The notes beneath the pieces were generated by a model. The model saw nothing but the letters and a program-made list of their open reading frames with translations. It was not told where the DNA came from and made no database searches. Position numbers and translations under genes: made by a program. A stretch of 64,000 nt of DNA from Massilia sp. (GTDB taxonomy: Bacteria; Pseudomonadota; Gammaproteobacteria; Burkholderiales; Burkholderiaceae_D), in NCBI GenBank assembly GCA_025359245.1, contig JANYGW010000072.1:1-64000 (forward strand), read 5' to 3'. Of this stretch, positions 42,165 to 50,691 are shown in pieces. Each line of letters begins with the position of its first letter. Positions within the stretch are counted from its first letter, which is position 1.

Positions 42165-43994
42165 TCACCCCGCCGTATGCTGCGGCGTGACGAAAGCCAG
42201 GCATTCTTCGAACGAGCGCAAGTCCATGTCGACCAGCCCGTCGATGACCGACACCGGTCCGGGTAGCTTGTCGCCCGGCAGGCGGATGGTCGCCAGCAGC
42301 GCTTGCGGCAGCAGGGCGCGCAAGCCGGCAATGGCCTGCTGCCATGATTCAAGCTGTTCTGCCAGCGGGTAGGGAACGAACACCGAGCACACCAGTGCGG
42401 CCCTGCTGGCGTCATGCTCGCCATACGGCAGGGGCAGGGCGATACTGCGCGCGTCGATGCCGGCCTGGCGCAGGGCGCGCGCCAGCAGCTCGCTGACCAG
42501 CTCGTCGCGCTCGGACGCCAGTCCGGTACACAGCACAATCGAGCGCTGCGGCACGTCAAGCGGGCCCTGCCAGCGACCCAGGCGCGCTTCGCGCAGCCGG
42601 CGCAGGTGGGCGCCGACGTTGGCGTCGAGCAGGGACACCTGGTGCCGGCGGCGCGCGGGTGCCGTGCCGCTGGGCGCAAGCGATTCCGCCACTTCCGCCA
42701 CGGTGCAGCGCAGGTGGTCCTGCTGCACTGCATCGATCAGTCCAAGCTGCAGTTCGGTCGCGGCCAGTGCCAGGCCGGGCAGCAGGATCTGGTCGCAGTA
42801 GCGCGCGAAACTGGCACGCCGCAGGAAGGCGGCGGCATCGCGCACGATGACGCCGGTCTCGCCGGACAGCCCGCGCAGGAAGAAGCGCTGCGCCGCCGTC
42901 ACGTCCAGCGCCTGGCCAAACAGAATGGCCAGCGGCGCGAGCGCGCCGACATGGCGCCCGGTCACGACCAGGCATACCGTCAGCGGGGTCGAGATCAGCA
43001 GCCCGACCGGCCCCCACAGCGTGCCCCAGAACAGCGCCGAGACCACCACGGCCAGCGGCGACAGCCCGGTGCTGTGCCCGTACACCTTCGGTTCAACTAG
43101 GTGCGCGACCGTGAGTTCGAGCACGCCGAACATGGCCAGGCAGGACACGGCAAGGCGCCAGCCGGGATCGACGGCGGCGGCAAAGCAGCCGATCGCGGCG
43201 CCCGCGGCCAGCGCGCCGACGTAGGGGATAAAGCGCAGCACGCCGCACAGCGTGCCCCACAGCAGCGCATGGGGCAGGCCGGCGGCCCACAGCGCAACGC
43301 CAATGGCGACGCCGAAGCTGGTGTTGACGACGAATTGGCAAAAGAAGAAGCGCGACACGCCGTGCGCCGCATCGGCCAGCGCGCGCACCGTGCGGCTCAC
43401 GTCGGCCCGTCCGGTCAGGCGGATCAGGCGGTCCTGCAGCGATTCCTGCTCGAGCAGCATGAACATCAGCAGCACCAGCACCATGCCCGCTTCGCCCAGT
43501 GGTCCCCAGGCCAGCCCAAGCAGGTGCGCCAGCACGTCGCGCGCCGCCGGCGCCGTGGCCGGCGCGGCCCCTGGCGGCGCCGGCGCACCCTGTGCCAGCT
43601 GCGCTGCGGCGCCGCCCGGCGCCAGCGGGAGGACGGCGTTCAGTCCGTCCTTGACGCGCGCAAACGGGCGCTCCAGCGCGGCCAGCAGCTGGCCCGCCTT
43701 GCGGTGGATGGCGCTGCGGTACTGGGGCAGTTCGGCGCCCAGGCTGACCAGCTGGGATGCCAGCATGACGCCGGTCCCGGCCACGCAGGCGCCGGCCAGC
43801 AGCAGCACCGCCAGCATCGCGGGCAGGCGCGCCAGGCCGAGCCGGCCGAGCGCGCGGATCAGGGGCGCCGCCACCAGACTCAGGATGGCGGCCAGCGCCA
43901 CGGGCTCCAGCACGGCACGCCCGAAGTGGAGCGCTGCCAGGACGCAACAGGCGCTGATGATGGCGCCTGCCGGCGCGCGCGCGGCCGCCCTCAC
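42165..43994 (-). CDS. AI-2E family (PerM-like) membrane transporter with C-terminal cytoplasmic domain
   Basis: 609 residues. N-terminal ~380: eight or so membrane helices with family landmarks (PVALAAILSLVAAPLIRALG; FFCQFVVNTSFGVAIGVALW; GVLRFIPYVGALAAGAAIGC; VEPKVYGHSTGLSPLAVVVS; LWGPVGLLISTPLTVCLVV). An Ala/Pro-rich loop lies near 130-155. The last ~210 residues are a soluble extension (LDANVGAHLRRLREARLGRW ... SIVLCTGLASERDELVSELL) that resembles nothing I know. It is the last gene of the aromatic operon; its ATG overlaps the porin stop. Family members export varied small molecules, so here it may move an aromatic or its metabolite. Confidence 0.85.
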   Translation of the reverse strand: MRAAARAPAGAIISACCVLAALHFGRAVLEPVALAAILSLVAAPLIRALGRLGLARLPAMLAVLLLAGACVAGTGVMLASQLVSLGAELPQYRSAIHRKAGQLLAALERPFARVKDGLNAVLPLAPGGAAAQLAQGAPAPPGAAPATAPAARDVLAHLLGLAWGPLGEAGMVLVLLMFMLLEQESLQDRLIRLTGRADVSRTVRALADAAHGVSRFFFCQFVVNTSFGVAIGVALWAAGLPHALLWGTLCGVLRFIPYVGALAAGAAIGCFAAAVDPGWRLAVSCLAMFGVLELTVAHLVEPKVYGHSTGLSPLAVVVSALFWGTLWGPVGLLISTPLTVCLVVTGRHVGALAPLAILFGQALDVTAAQRFFLRGLSGETGVIVRDAAAFLRRASFARYCDQILLPGLALAATELQLGLIDAVQQDHLRCTVAEVAESLAPSGTAPARRRHQVSLLDANVGAHLRRLREARLGRWQGPLDVPQRSIVLCTGLASERDELVSELLARALRQAGIDARSIALPLPYGEHDASRAALVCSVFVPYPLAEQLESWQQAIAGLRALLPQALLATIRLPGDKLPGPVSVIDGLVDMDLRSFEECLAFVTPQHTAG

Positions 43995-45076
43995 AGCAGC
44001 TTGACCAGGCGCAGCTGGGTAAAACTGCCGTGCTTGGCGTTGCGCGAGGCGGTGGTGTCGATGTACTGCAGCGTGAGGGCCGCGTCCAGCCCCGGCACGA
44101 GCGTGGTGAAGAAGGCGCCGGCATTGGTCGAGCGGAAGCGGCTGGGTCCGAACGGATTGTGCTCGTCATCCTGATACTGCTGCACGCGCAAGGCATGCAG
44201 CCCGACCACCCCGACTGGCGTCTTGTAGCCGGCCGCCAGTTCCACGCCGAACCAGTTGCCGCTGCGCAGCTGGTTGTCGCGGTTGCGCGAATTGAGGCCC
44301 AGCGACAACTTGGCGCCCAGCGCCGTGTGCGGCGTGGGCAGGTAAGCGAGCTGCAGCGCCGGGCGCAGCGTGCGGAAATTGCCGGTGCCGGCATCGGGCT
44401 GGGGGTCTGCCTCGTATTTACCGGTGGGCAGCACCAGCGACGTGCCGGCCAGCACGCGCCAGCGCTCGCCGACCAACTGCCAGCCCGCCATCAGTTCGAC
44501 GTCGCCGACGCCATGCAGCACGCCCGTGGCGGCGGCGCCCTGGCCATCCAGGCCGGCCTGGTACTGGCCGCCGAACTGGCTGGCCACGCCGGCCTGCACG
44601 GCAGGCGGCACCGGGCCGGGCCAGGTCAGCGACGGCGTGGCGCCGCTGACGCCGATGCGCTGGTCCTTGCGGATGAAGGGCAGGTCGACGGCGAACGCCA
44701 GGCGGCCGCCGCCGTATTGGCCGGCGCTCAGATAGCCGAGCGCGACGTCCATGCGCGTCATCGTGCCGTCGCCATGCAGCGTGGCCCGGCCCGGGCCGTA
44801 GGACGGCTGCAGCGCATCCGGCAGGCCGGGCACGGCCAGCGTGGCGCCGGGCACCGGCACGCTCAAATCCTTGCCGTCGTCGCCCGTCACGCGGCGCACA
44901 TTGACGCGGGTGGCGGCCGTCAAGAAGCCCCAGCCGGTCTGGTCGGGCGGCGCGAAGATTTCCCCGCCCAGGCTGCCGGCCAGGTTGTAGCGCGGTTCGA
45001 AGCCTTCGGCGGCCTGCGCGCTCGCCGCGCTGCCCGCCAACAATGCCATGCCGGCGGTCTTTTTCATCAGGTTCAT
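43991..45076 (-). CDS. Outer-membrane channel of the phenol-degradation MetA/SphA type
   Basis: 361 residues, signal peptide ending ASAQA near residue 22. The mature part alternates short amphipathic strands and ends in LRLVKLL, as expected of a beta-barrel. Landmarks: GWGFLTAATRVNVRRVTGDD, GVGDVELMAGWQLVGERWRV, GTSLVLPTGKY and YLPTPHTALGAKLSLGLNSR. Members of this family (COG4313) lie in aromatic and steroid degradation clusters and are thought to admit hydrophobic substrates. It sits between the hydroxylase gene and the AI-2E-type permease, overlapping the latter. Confidence 0.85.
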   Translation of the reverse strand: MNLMKKTAGMALLAGSAASAQAAEGFEPRYNLAGSLGGEIFAPPDQTGWGFLTAATRVNVRRVTGDDGKDLSVPVPGATLAVPGLPDALQPSYGPGRATLHGDGTMTRMDVALGYLSAGQYGGGRLAFAVDLPFIRKDQRIGVSGATPSLTWPGPVPPAVQAGVASQFGGQYQAGLDGQGAAATGVLHGVGDVELMAGWQLVGERWRVLAGTSLVLPTGKYEADPQPDAGTGNFRTLRPALQLAYLPTPHTALGAKLSLGLNSRNRDNQLRSGNWFGVELAAGYKTPVGVVGLHALRVQQYQDDEHNPFGPSRFRSTNAGAFFTTLVPGLDAALTLQYIDTTASRNAKHGSFTQLRLVKLL

Positions 45077-45131
45077 GCTTGTCTCCTTGGTTGTTGGAAT
45101 GGGTACTGCACACTGCGAAAAATAGCGGGCT

Positions 45132-46757
45132 TCAGCTTGTCGCCGCCGCCAGCGGCATGGCGGCCGCGCCGGCGCAGCCCAGCAAAGCCAGCGTTTCCCG
45201 CACGATGGCGTTCACGCCGTTGACAGGCCCGTCATGCAGCACCACGCGGTCGGGGCGCACGGTGGCCACCCAGCCGACCGGCGCGGCGCCCGGCACCAGC
45301 GCGTCGCTCAGGTCCTCCCATGCGCCGCCGCCCAGCTCAGCCTGGCCACGGTGGCGCACTGCCACGATCTGGCCGCCGGCCGCGCGCCAGGCGGCCTGCA
45401 GCTGCGGGTCGAGCTGCGCGGCGGGGTCGCAGCCGAAGCCGACCAGGGTCAGCGTGTTGCCCAGGTAGTCGTCGCTCAAGAGGGTGGGGGTGCCGGCGAC
45501 GCGGCGCAGCCAGCCTTGCGGCAGCTGGCCGCCGCGCACCAGGCGCGCGCCGCCGCGGCCGTGCCGGAACAGGCCATGCCGGAAGCGCGGCGGCGGCTTG
45601 ATCTTCAAGTCCTCGAACAGGGACCGGGTCAGCGGCACGCGGTGCAGCAGGCCCATTAGTCCATGCACGAACAGCGCCGTGGCGCGGTTGCGCGGCATGA
45701 CCAGGGCGCCCATCAGGCGCGCCAGGTTGATGATGGATCGCGCATGCGGGCGGCGCTCGGTGTCGTAGCTGTCGAGCATGGATAGCGGGGCGCGGCCCTG
45801 CGCCACCCAGGCCAGCTTCCAGCACAGGTTGGCCACGTCGCGCAGGCCGGCCACCAGGCCCTGGCCGACGAAGGGCGGCGTGATGTGGGCGGCGTCGCCG
45901 GCCAGGAACACGCGCCCCTTCGAGAAGCGGTTGACCAGGCGCGCGTGGAAGCGGTACACGGCGGTGCGCTCGATGGTGCAATCGCGCGCATCGCACCACG
46001 GCGCCAGCAGCGCCCGGATGGTGTCCGGGTGCTCCATGTGCGCGTGGGTCTCGCCCGGCAGCAGCATGAATTCCCAGCGCTGGCGGTTGCCCGGCGCCGG
46101 CATGTGCGGCGCCGGGCGGCGCGGGTCGCAGATGAATTCGATATGGTCGATCGGGACCGGCGCGTCGAGCACGTCCACCACCAGCCAGTCCTGGGTGAAG
46201 GTCTTGCCCTCGAAGACCAGGCCGAGGTGGCGCCGCACGAAGGAGCCGGCGCCGTCCACGCCGACCAGGAAGCGCGCCTGCACGCTGGCCAGTGCGCCGT
46301 CGGCCTGGCGCACCGTCGCCTGCACGCCATGCTCGTCCTGGGTGAAGTCCACCAGCTCCGCGCCCAGCGCCGCCTGCACGCACGGGTACTGGCGCAGGCG
46401 GGCGCGCAGCACGCGCTCGAGCTCGGGCTGGTAGAAGGTCACCAGCTGCGGGTGGCAGTCGATCTGGCCGGCCGTGTTGGCGCGCGCGTAGCGGCCGTAC
46501 AGCGGCGAGTGCATCTGCACTTGCGCGATCGCGCAGGTGGCGAAGGCGCCATCCTCCAGCCCAGCCATCTGCAGGATGCGCAGCGCTTCGTTGTCCAGCA
46601 CGATGGCGCGCGGCGCCGTGTAGATGTCGTGCGCCTTGTCGATCACCAGCGTGCGCAGGCCCAGGCGGCCCAGCAGGTTGGCGGCGGTGGCGCCGACCGG
46701 GCCCATGCCGACCAGCAGCACGTCGACGGTGGCGGGCAGTTGTTGGCCCATGCTCAT
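45132..46757 (-). CDS. mhpA: FAD-dependent 3-(3-hydroxyphenyl)propionate hydroxylase-type monooxygenase
   Basis: 541 residues from ATG 46757, which overlaps the CoA-synthetase stop (ATGA). FAD/NADH aromatic hydroxylase with GxGxxG in DVLLVGMGPVGATAANLLG, the DG motif in FLVGVDGAGSFVRRHLGL and the GD motif in RVFLAGDAAHITPPFVGQGL. MhpA-like stretches include PRAIVLDNEALRILQMAGL, FEFMLLPGE-like WEFMLLPGETH, and VRPDR-VVLHDG at the end. It adds a hydroxyl ortho to a phenol group, making a catechol for the extradiol dioxygenase of the same operon. The true substrate may differ from 3-hydroxyphenylpropionate, because the companion hydrolase is not MhpC-type. Confidence 0.88.
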   Translation of the reverse strand: MSMGQQLPATVDVLLVGMGPVGATAANLLGRLGLRTLVIDKAHDIYTAPRAIVLDNEALRILQMAGLEDGAFATCAIAQVQMHSPLYGRYARANTAGQIDCHPQLVTFYQPELERVLRARLRQYPCVQAALGAELVDFTQDEHGVQATVRQADGALASVQARFLVGVDGAGSFVRRHLGLVFEGKTFTQDWLVVDVLDAPVPIDHIEFICDPRRPAPHMPAPGNRQRWEFMLLPGETHAHMEHPDTIRALLAPWCDARDCTIERTAVYRFHARLVNRFSKGRVFLAGDAAHITPPFVGQGLVAGLRDVANLCWKLAWVAQGRAPLSMLDSYDTERRPHARSIINLARLMGALVMPRNRATALFVHGLMGLLHRVPLTRSLFEDLKIKPPPRFRHGLFRHGRGGARLVRGGQLPQGWLRRVAGTPTLLSDDYLGNTLTLVGFGCDPAAQLDPQLQAAWRAAGGQIVAVRHRGQAELGGGAWEDLSDALVPGAAPVGWVATVRPDRVVLHDGPVNGVNAIVRETLALLGCAGAAAMPLAAATS

Positions 46758-48652
46758 TGCTCCCCCGCCGGCGGCAACATATCGATCGCGAACGGGAACG
46801 GCGCCAGCAGGCCGCGCGCCCGGGTGGCGGCGGCGGCCGCGCAGCGCAGCTGCACCACCGTGCCGCGCGCCGGGTCGGCCTGTACCGCCAGCTCGGCGCC
46901 GACCTGGTGCGCGGCCAGCAGCTGCTCCAGCACGTGCTCGATGGCGCGCAGGCGCAGCTCGGCCTTGGCGACCTTGCCGATCGCCGTCAGCGGCATCTGC
47001 GCCAGCACCTCCACCCGCACCGGCACGGCGGCGCGTTCGGGCACCAGCGCGTGCGCGGCGGCCAACAGCGCTTCCGGCGCCGCGTGCGCGCCCGGTTTCA
47101 GCGTCACATACGCCACCGGCAGCTCGCCGGCATGGGCGTCGGGCTGGCCCACCGCGGCCGCCAGCGCGACAGCCGGATGGCGCAGCAGCGCATCCTCGAT
47201 CATGACCGGATCGATATTGTGGCCGCCGCGGATGATCAGGTCCTTGGCGCGGCCGGTCAGGTGCAGGTAGCCGTCGGCGTCGATGAAGCCGAGATCGCCC
47301 GTATTGAGCCAGCCGGGCTTGAGCCAGATGCCGCGGTTGTCGCGCTCGCGCAGGTAGCCGGGGAATACGTTCGGACCGCTGATTCCGATCACGCCCGCCT
47401 CGCCGGCGGCGCAGGCGCGCGTGGCCTGGCCATCGGCGTCCACTTGCCAGGCCGTCAGCGCCTGGTGCGGCAGGCGCAGTCCGACGCTGCCTTCGCGGCG
47501 CGCGATGCCGGCCGGATGGACGGCGGAAATGCAGGCCGCTTCGGTCAGGCCGTAGCCTTCGCACAGGGGGATGCCGGCCACCTGCTCGAAGCGGCGCGCC
47601 ACGGCCGCAGGCAAGGGGGCGGCGCCGCAGAAGGCCAGGCGCAGCGACGAGATGTCGGCGCCGGCCAGCGGCAGCTCGGCCAGCGTGGCGAAAATGGTGG
47701 GCACGCCGCTGAAGGTGGTGGCGCGAAAGCGCTGCACCAGCTGCCAGAAATTGGCCAGCACGCCAGGGCCGCGGTAGCCCTGCGCGGTCAGCATCACCAC
47801 TTCCCAGCCGGCGTGGAAGGCGCCCAGGCCGGTGACCATGGCGCCGTTCACATGGAACAGCGGCAGCCCGCACAGCACCACGTGCTGCTCCGGCTGCAGC
47901 CGGGCCAGCATGGCGGCCACGAACGCTTCGTTCAAATGGGTATGCAACGCCACTTTCGGCAGGCCGGTGGTGCCGCCGGTGTGGAAATAGGCGCACACGT
48001 CGTATGGCCCGATCACGCGCCCCGACACCAGGTAGGCGCCCGGCTGTTGGGCCAGCGCGGCCGCGAAGGACAGCACGCGCACGCCGGCGTGCGGCGCCAG
48101 CGCCGGGTCGACGCTGCCGTCGGCATCGACCATGTACACCGTGTGCAGCGTCGGGCAGCGCGCCACCACGGCCATGGCCTTGTCCCACATGTCGTTGCCG
48201 GGCAGCGGCGCCAGCGTCACCAGCACTTCGGCCCGGGTGGCGTCGATGATGGCGGCAATCTGCGCCGCGTCCAGCAGCGGATTGACCGGCGCGGCGATGC
48301 CGGCCGCCTGCGCTCCCCACAGCGCATAGTGGGTCTCCGGCAGGTTGGGCAGCAGCAGCGCGACGGCCTGTCCGGGGCGGATGCCGGCCTGGTGGAAGGC
48401 GTTCGCAGCCTGGGTCACGCGCTCGGCCAGGGTGTGGTAGCTGATCGCGGCCGCCGGCGCGTCCGCCTCGGCGCGCGCAAGGAAGCGCAGCGCCGTGCGC
48501 TGCGGGTGGCGCGCGCTGGCCTGGCGCAGCACGTCGTAGGTGGTGCGGGCCGGCAGCTGGTCTTGCCAGCTCGTTGTTTCCAGCGCCTGCACGTCGGCCA
48601 GGCTGCGCAGCGCATGCTGTGCAAGCGCGGCGCTTGGGATGAAGTCGTTCAT
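46754..48652 (-). CDS. Acyl-/aryl-CoA synthetase (AMP-binding, ANL family)
   Basis: 632 residues from ATG 48652 (GAGGAGA upstream); a longer open frame exists but the extension overlaps the previous gene and is not coding-like. ANL motifs: AYFHTGGTTGLPKVALHTH near 215-235 (A3 loop), CEGYGLTEAACIS near 355, GWLNTGDLGFIDADGYLHLT near 450 and the C-terminal hinge GRAKDLIIRGGHNIDP. The A10 lysine is in MPLTAIGKVAKAELR. It activates a carboxylic acid to its CoA thioester, in this operon perhaps an aryl-propanoid or a side-chain acid released after ring cleavage. An extra ~60-residue tail after A10 is unusual for the family. Confidence 0.88.
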   Translation of the reverse strand: MNDFIPSAALAQHALRSLADVQALETTSWQDQLPARTTYDVLRQASARHPQRTALRFLARAEADAPAAAISYHTLAERVTQAANAFHQAGIRPGQAVALLLPNLPETHYALWGAQAAGIAAPVNPLLDAAQIAAIIDATRAEVLVTLAPLPGNDMWDKAMAVVARCPTLHTVYMVDADGSVDPALAPHAGVRVLSFAAALAQQPGAYLVSGRVIGPYDVCAYFHTGGTTGLPKVALHTHLNEAFVAAMLARLQPEQHVVLCGLPLFHVNGAMVTGLGAFHAGWEVVMLTAQGYRGPGVLANFWQLVQRFRATTFSGVPTIFATLAELPLAGADISSLRLAFCGAAPLPAAVARRFEQVAGIPLCEGYGLTEAACISAVHPAGIARREGSVGLRLPHQALTAWQVDADGQATRACAAGEAGVIGISGPNVFPGYLRERDNRGIWLKPGWLNTGDLGFIDADGYLHLTGRAKDLIIRGGHNIDPVMIEDALLRHPAVALAAAVGQPDAHAGELPVAYVTLKPGAHAAPEALLAAAHALVPERAAVPVRVEVLAQMPLTAIGKVAKAELRLRAIEHVLEQLLAAHQVGAELAVQADPARGTVVQLRCAAAAATRARGLLAPFPFAIDMLPPAGEQ

Positions 48653-48672
48653 AGTGTCTCCTCGGTCAGATG

Positions 48673-49698
48673 TCAGGTCATGTGCGGCAGCAGGATCGCG
48701 CGGCCCGGCTGCTGCTGCTCCACATGCAGGTGGGCCTGCGCCGCCTGCGCCAGCGGGAAGCAGACCGGGGTCGTGGAGCGCTGCAGCAGCGGCGCCCAGT
48801 TGGCCAGCTGCTGCAGCGCCGCGCGGTCCGGGCGGAACACGGTCCAGGCGTAGCGCGCGCCGGGCGGCGCCTGGCGCGCCATGCGGCGCTTTTCCAGCCA
48901 CGCGCCGGCCAGGCCGGCGGCCAGTCCAGCGCGGTCCAGCCGGCCAAGCAGCGGATGGACCGTGGTGGCGTGGCCCAGCGCGTCCGGGGCAAGCAAGCGC
49001 AGCAAGGCGGCTTCGTCATCCCAGTTGCCGAAGTTGAGCGTGGCGGCGAACTTGCGCGGCAGCGTGCGCAGCGGCTCGGCATGGCGGTCCAGCACGTGTG
49101 CCGCGCCGGCCTGGCGGCAGTCGTGGCGGCGCGCGCCGGCCACGGCGGTGACGCATGCGCCCATGTCGTCGAGCAGGCGCAGCGCGATCAGGCCCAGGCC
49201 GCCCGATGCGCCGTGCACCAGAACCTCGCGGCCCTGGATGGCGCTGCGTGTGATGCCGGCGCCGGCAATGGCGCGCGCCACGGTCAGGAAGTTGTAGGGC
49301 AGGGCGGCCAGCTGCTCGGCGCGCATGCCCGGCGGCTGGCGCAGCACCAGCGCGGCATCGAGCACCACATGGGTGGCATGGCTGCCGTGGCTGGACGGCG
49401 GCTTGGCGCCGAACACCGCGTCGCCTTCGCGGAAAGCCGTCACGCCGTGGCCCACCGCGCATACGGTGCCGGCAAAGTCATTGCCCAGCACCAGCGGCAG
49501 GCGCGCCGCGCCCAGCACCGACATCAGGCGGCGGCCATAGCCGGCGCGGCGCCGGGTGTCGATCGGGTTCACGGAGGCCGCATCGACCCGCACCACCACC
49601 TGGCCGCGGCGCGGCGCGGGCAGCGCCAGCGCGCGCAGCCGCAGCTGCTCCGGTCCGTCGAACTGGCCGAGCATGGCGGCAAAACCGGGGCCGCTCAT
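48673..49698 (-). CDS. MDR-family (quinone oxidoreductase-like) NAD(P)H reductase
   Basis: 341 residues. GroES-like N-terminus (VVVRVDAASVNPIDTRRRAG; LVLGNDFAGTVCAVGHGV) without the zinc-ligand Cys/His pattern, then the nucleotide-binding stretch REVLVHGASGGLGLIALRLL near 155-175 (GASGGLG in place of GxGxxG, typical for the quinone oxidoreductase/enoyl reductase branch). It would reduce a quinone or an activated double bond with NAD(P)H. ATG overlaps the FAH-hydrolase stop by 4 bases. Its step in the pathway cannot be fixed from sequence. Confidence 0.85.
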   Translation of the reverse strand: MSGPGFAAMLGQFDGPEQLRLRALALPAPRRGQVVVRVDAASVNPIDTRRRAGYGRRLMSVLGAARLPLVLGNDFAGTVCAVGHGVTAFREGDAVFGAKPPSSHGSHATHVVLDAALVLRQPPGMRAEQLAALPYNFLTVARAIAGAGITRSAIQGREVLVHGASGGLGLIALRLLDDMGACVTAVAGARRHDCRQAGAAHVLDRHAEPLRTLPRKFAATLNFGNWDDEAALLRLLAPDALGHATTVHPLLGRLDRAGLAAGLAGAWLEKRRMARQAPPGARYAWTVFRPDRAALQQLANWAPLLQRSTTPVCFPLAQAAQAHLHVEQQQPGRAILLPHMT

Positions 49699-50651
49699 GG
49701 CGCCACCACGCGGTTGCGCTGCTCGCCCAGGTCAAGGCTGCCGTCGTCGCTGCGGATCGTGGCCGCGATCGTGTCGCCGGGCTGCAGGTAGGCCCGGTTG
49801 GCCATGCCCTTCTTGATGAACAAGCGCCATTTGGCGGCGTCCGACAACAGATGGCGCATCACCCACATGGCCAGCTTGCCGGGCGCGCGCACGGCGCAGC
49901 CGGCCGGCGTGCCGGTGGCGATCAGGTCGCCTGGCTGCAGGTCGTGCAGCGCCGACAGTTCGGTCAGCGTCTGGTGCGGCTTGAATATCATGTCGCCGCA
50001 ATAGGCATCCTGGCGCAGGGCGCCGTTGACATGAAGGCGCATGCGCAGTTCCGGCCAGCGCCGCCATTCGTCTGGTGTGAGCAGCAGCAAAAAGGGGCCG
50101 GTGGGCCCGAAGCCGCGGTAGCTCTTGCCCTTGTAGAACTGCGTCTGCGGCAGCTGCACATCGCGCGCCGAAATATCGTTGACGATGGTCACGCCGGCCA
50201 GCCATTCGTGCAGCCGGTCGGGCGTGACGGTGACGGGGCCGGTCATTGGGCGCCGCAGCACCAGGCCCAGCTCGACTTCGTAGTCGAGCAGGCGCACGTG
50301 GGCGGGGCGCACGATGTCGGCCTGGGCCGACGCCAGGCACGAGGACGCCTTGGTAAACAAGGTGTTGAAGCCGATCTTGTCGGGATCCATGCCCGACTCG
50401 CGCACGTGGCTGGCGTAGTTGATGCCCTGGCAAATGAACTGGCGGTCGGCGCTGACCGGCGACAGCAGCGTCAGGGCGCCCAGGATCAGGGTGGCCTGGT
50501 CCGGCGTGCTGGCCCAGGCGTCGTCGAGGCCTTCGCTGATGAAGCCGGCGCTGCCGGTGTAGCGGCGCGCCAGCGGCGCGACACGGTCGCCATGGACCAC
50601 GCCCCAGGACGGCGCGCCGTCCTGCAGGAAGTGGATAACTTGGATTGCCAT
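49695..50651 (-). CDS. Fumarylacetoacetate hydrolase (FAH) family protein
   Basis: 318 residues from ATG 50651 (AAGGAG upstream). FAH-fold features: FICQGINYASHVRESG, the metal-binding Glu pair in LLDYEVELGLVLRRP near 120-135, Asp in TIVNDISARDVQL, KGKSYRGFGPTGPFL, and LQPGDLIATGTPAG at the end. Such enzymes cleave carbon-carbon bonds in beta-diketo acids or decarboxylate/hydrate ring-cleavage products. Here it probably processes the product of the extradiol dioxygenase encoded just upstream (40-base gap). Confidence 0.9.
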   Translation of the reverse strand: MAIQVIHFLQDGAPSWGVVHGDRVAPLARRYTGSAGFISEGLDDAWASTPDQATLILGALTLLSPVSADRQFICQGINYASHVRESGMDPDKIGFNTLFTKASSCLASAQADIVRPAHVRLLDYEVELGLVLRRPMTGPVTVTPDRLHEWLAGVTIVNDISARDVQLPQTQFYKGKSYRGFGPTGPFLLLLTPDEWRRWPELRMRLHVNGALRQDAYCGDMIFKPHQTLTELSALHDLQPGDLIATGTPAGCAVRAPGKLAMWVMRHLLSDAAKWRLFIKKGMANRAYLQPGDTIAATIRSDDGSLDLGEQRNRVVAP

Positions 50652-50691
50652 GAAATACTCCTTGTTGATGCGGTAAAAAGGCGGCGCGGCG

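Noticed and set aside
45132-48320. Reading mhpA as a 1062-residue fusion starting inside the synthetase gene
   Set aside because: The extra N-terminal ~520 residues are frame-shifted synthetase sequence; ATG 46757 overlaps the synthetase stop and gives a normal-length MhpA-type protein.
46757-48853. Plus-strand open frame of about 700 codons opposite the acyl-CoA synthetase
   Set aside because: His/Gln/Arg-rich shadow; the synthetase on the other strand has all ANL motifs.
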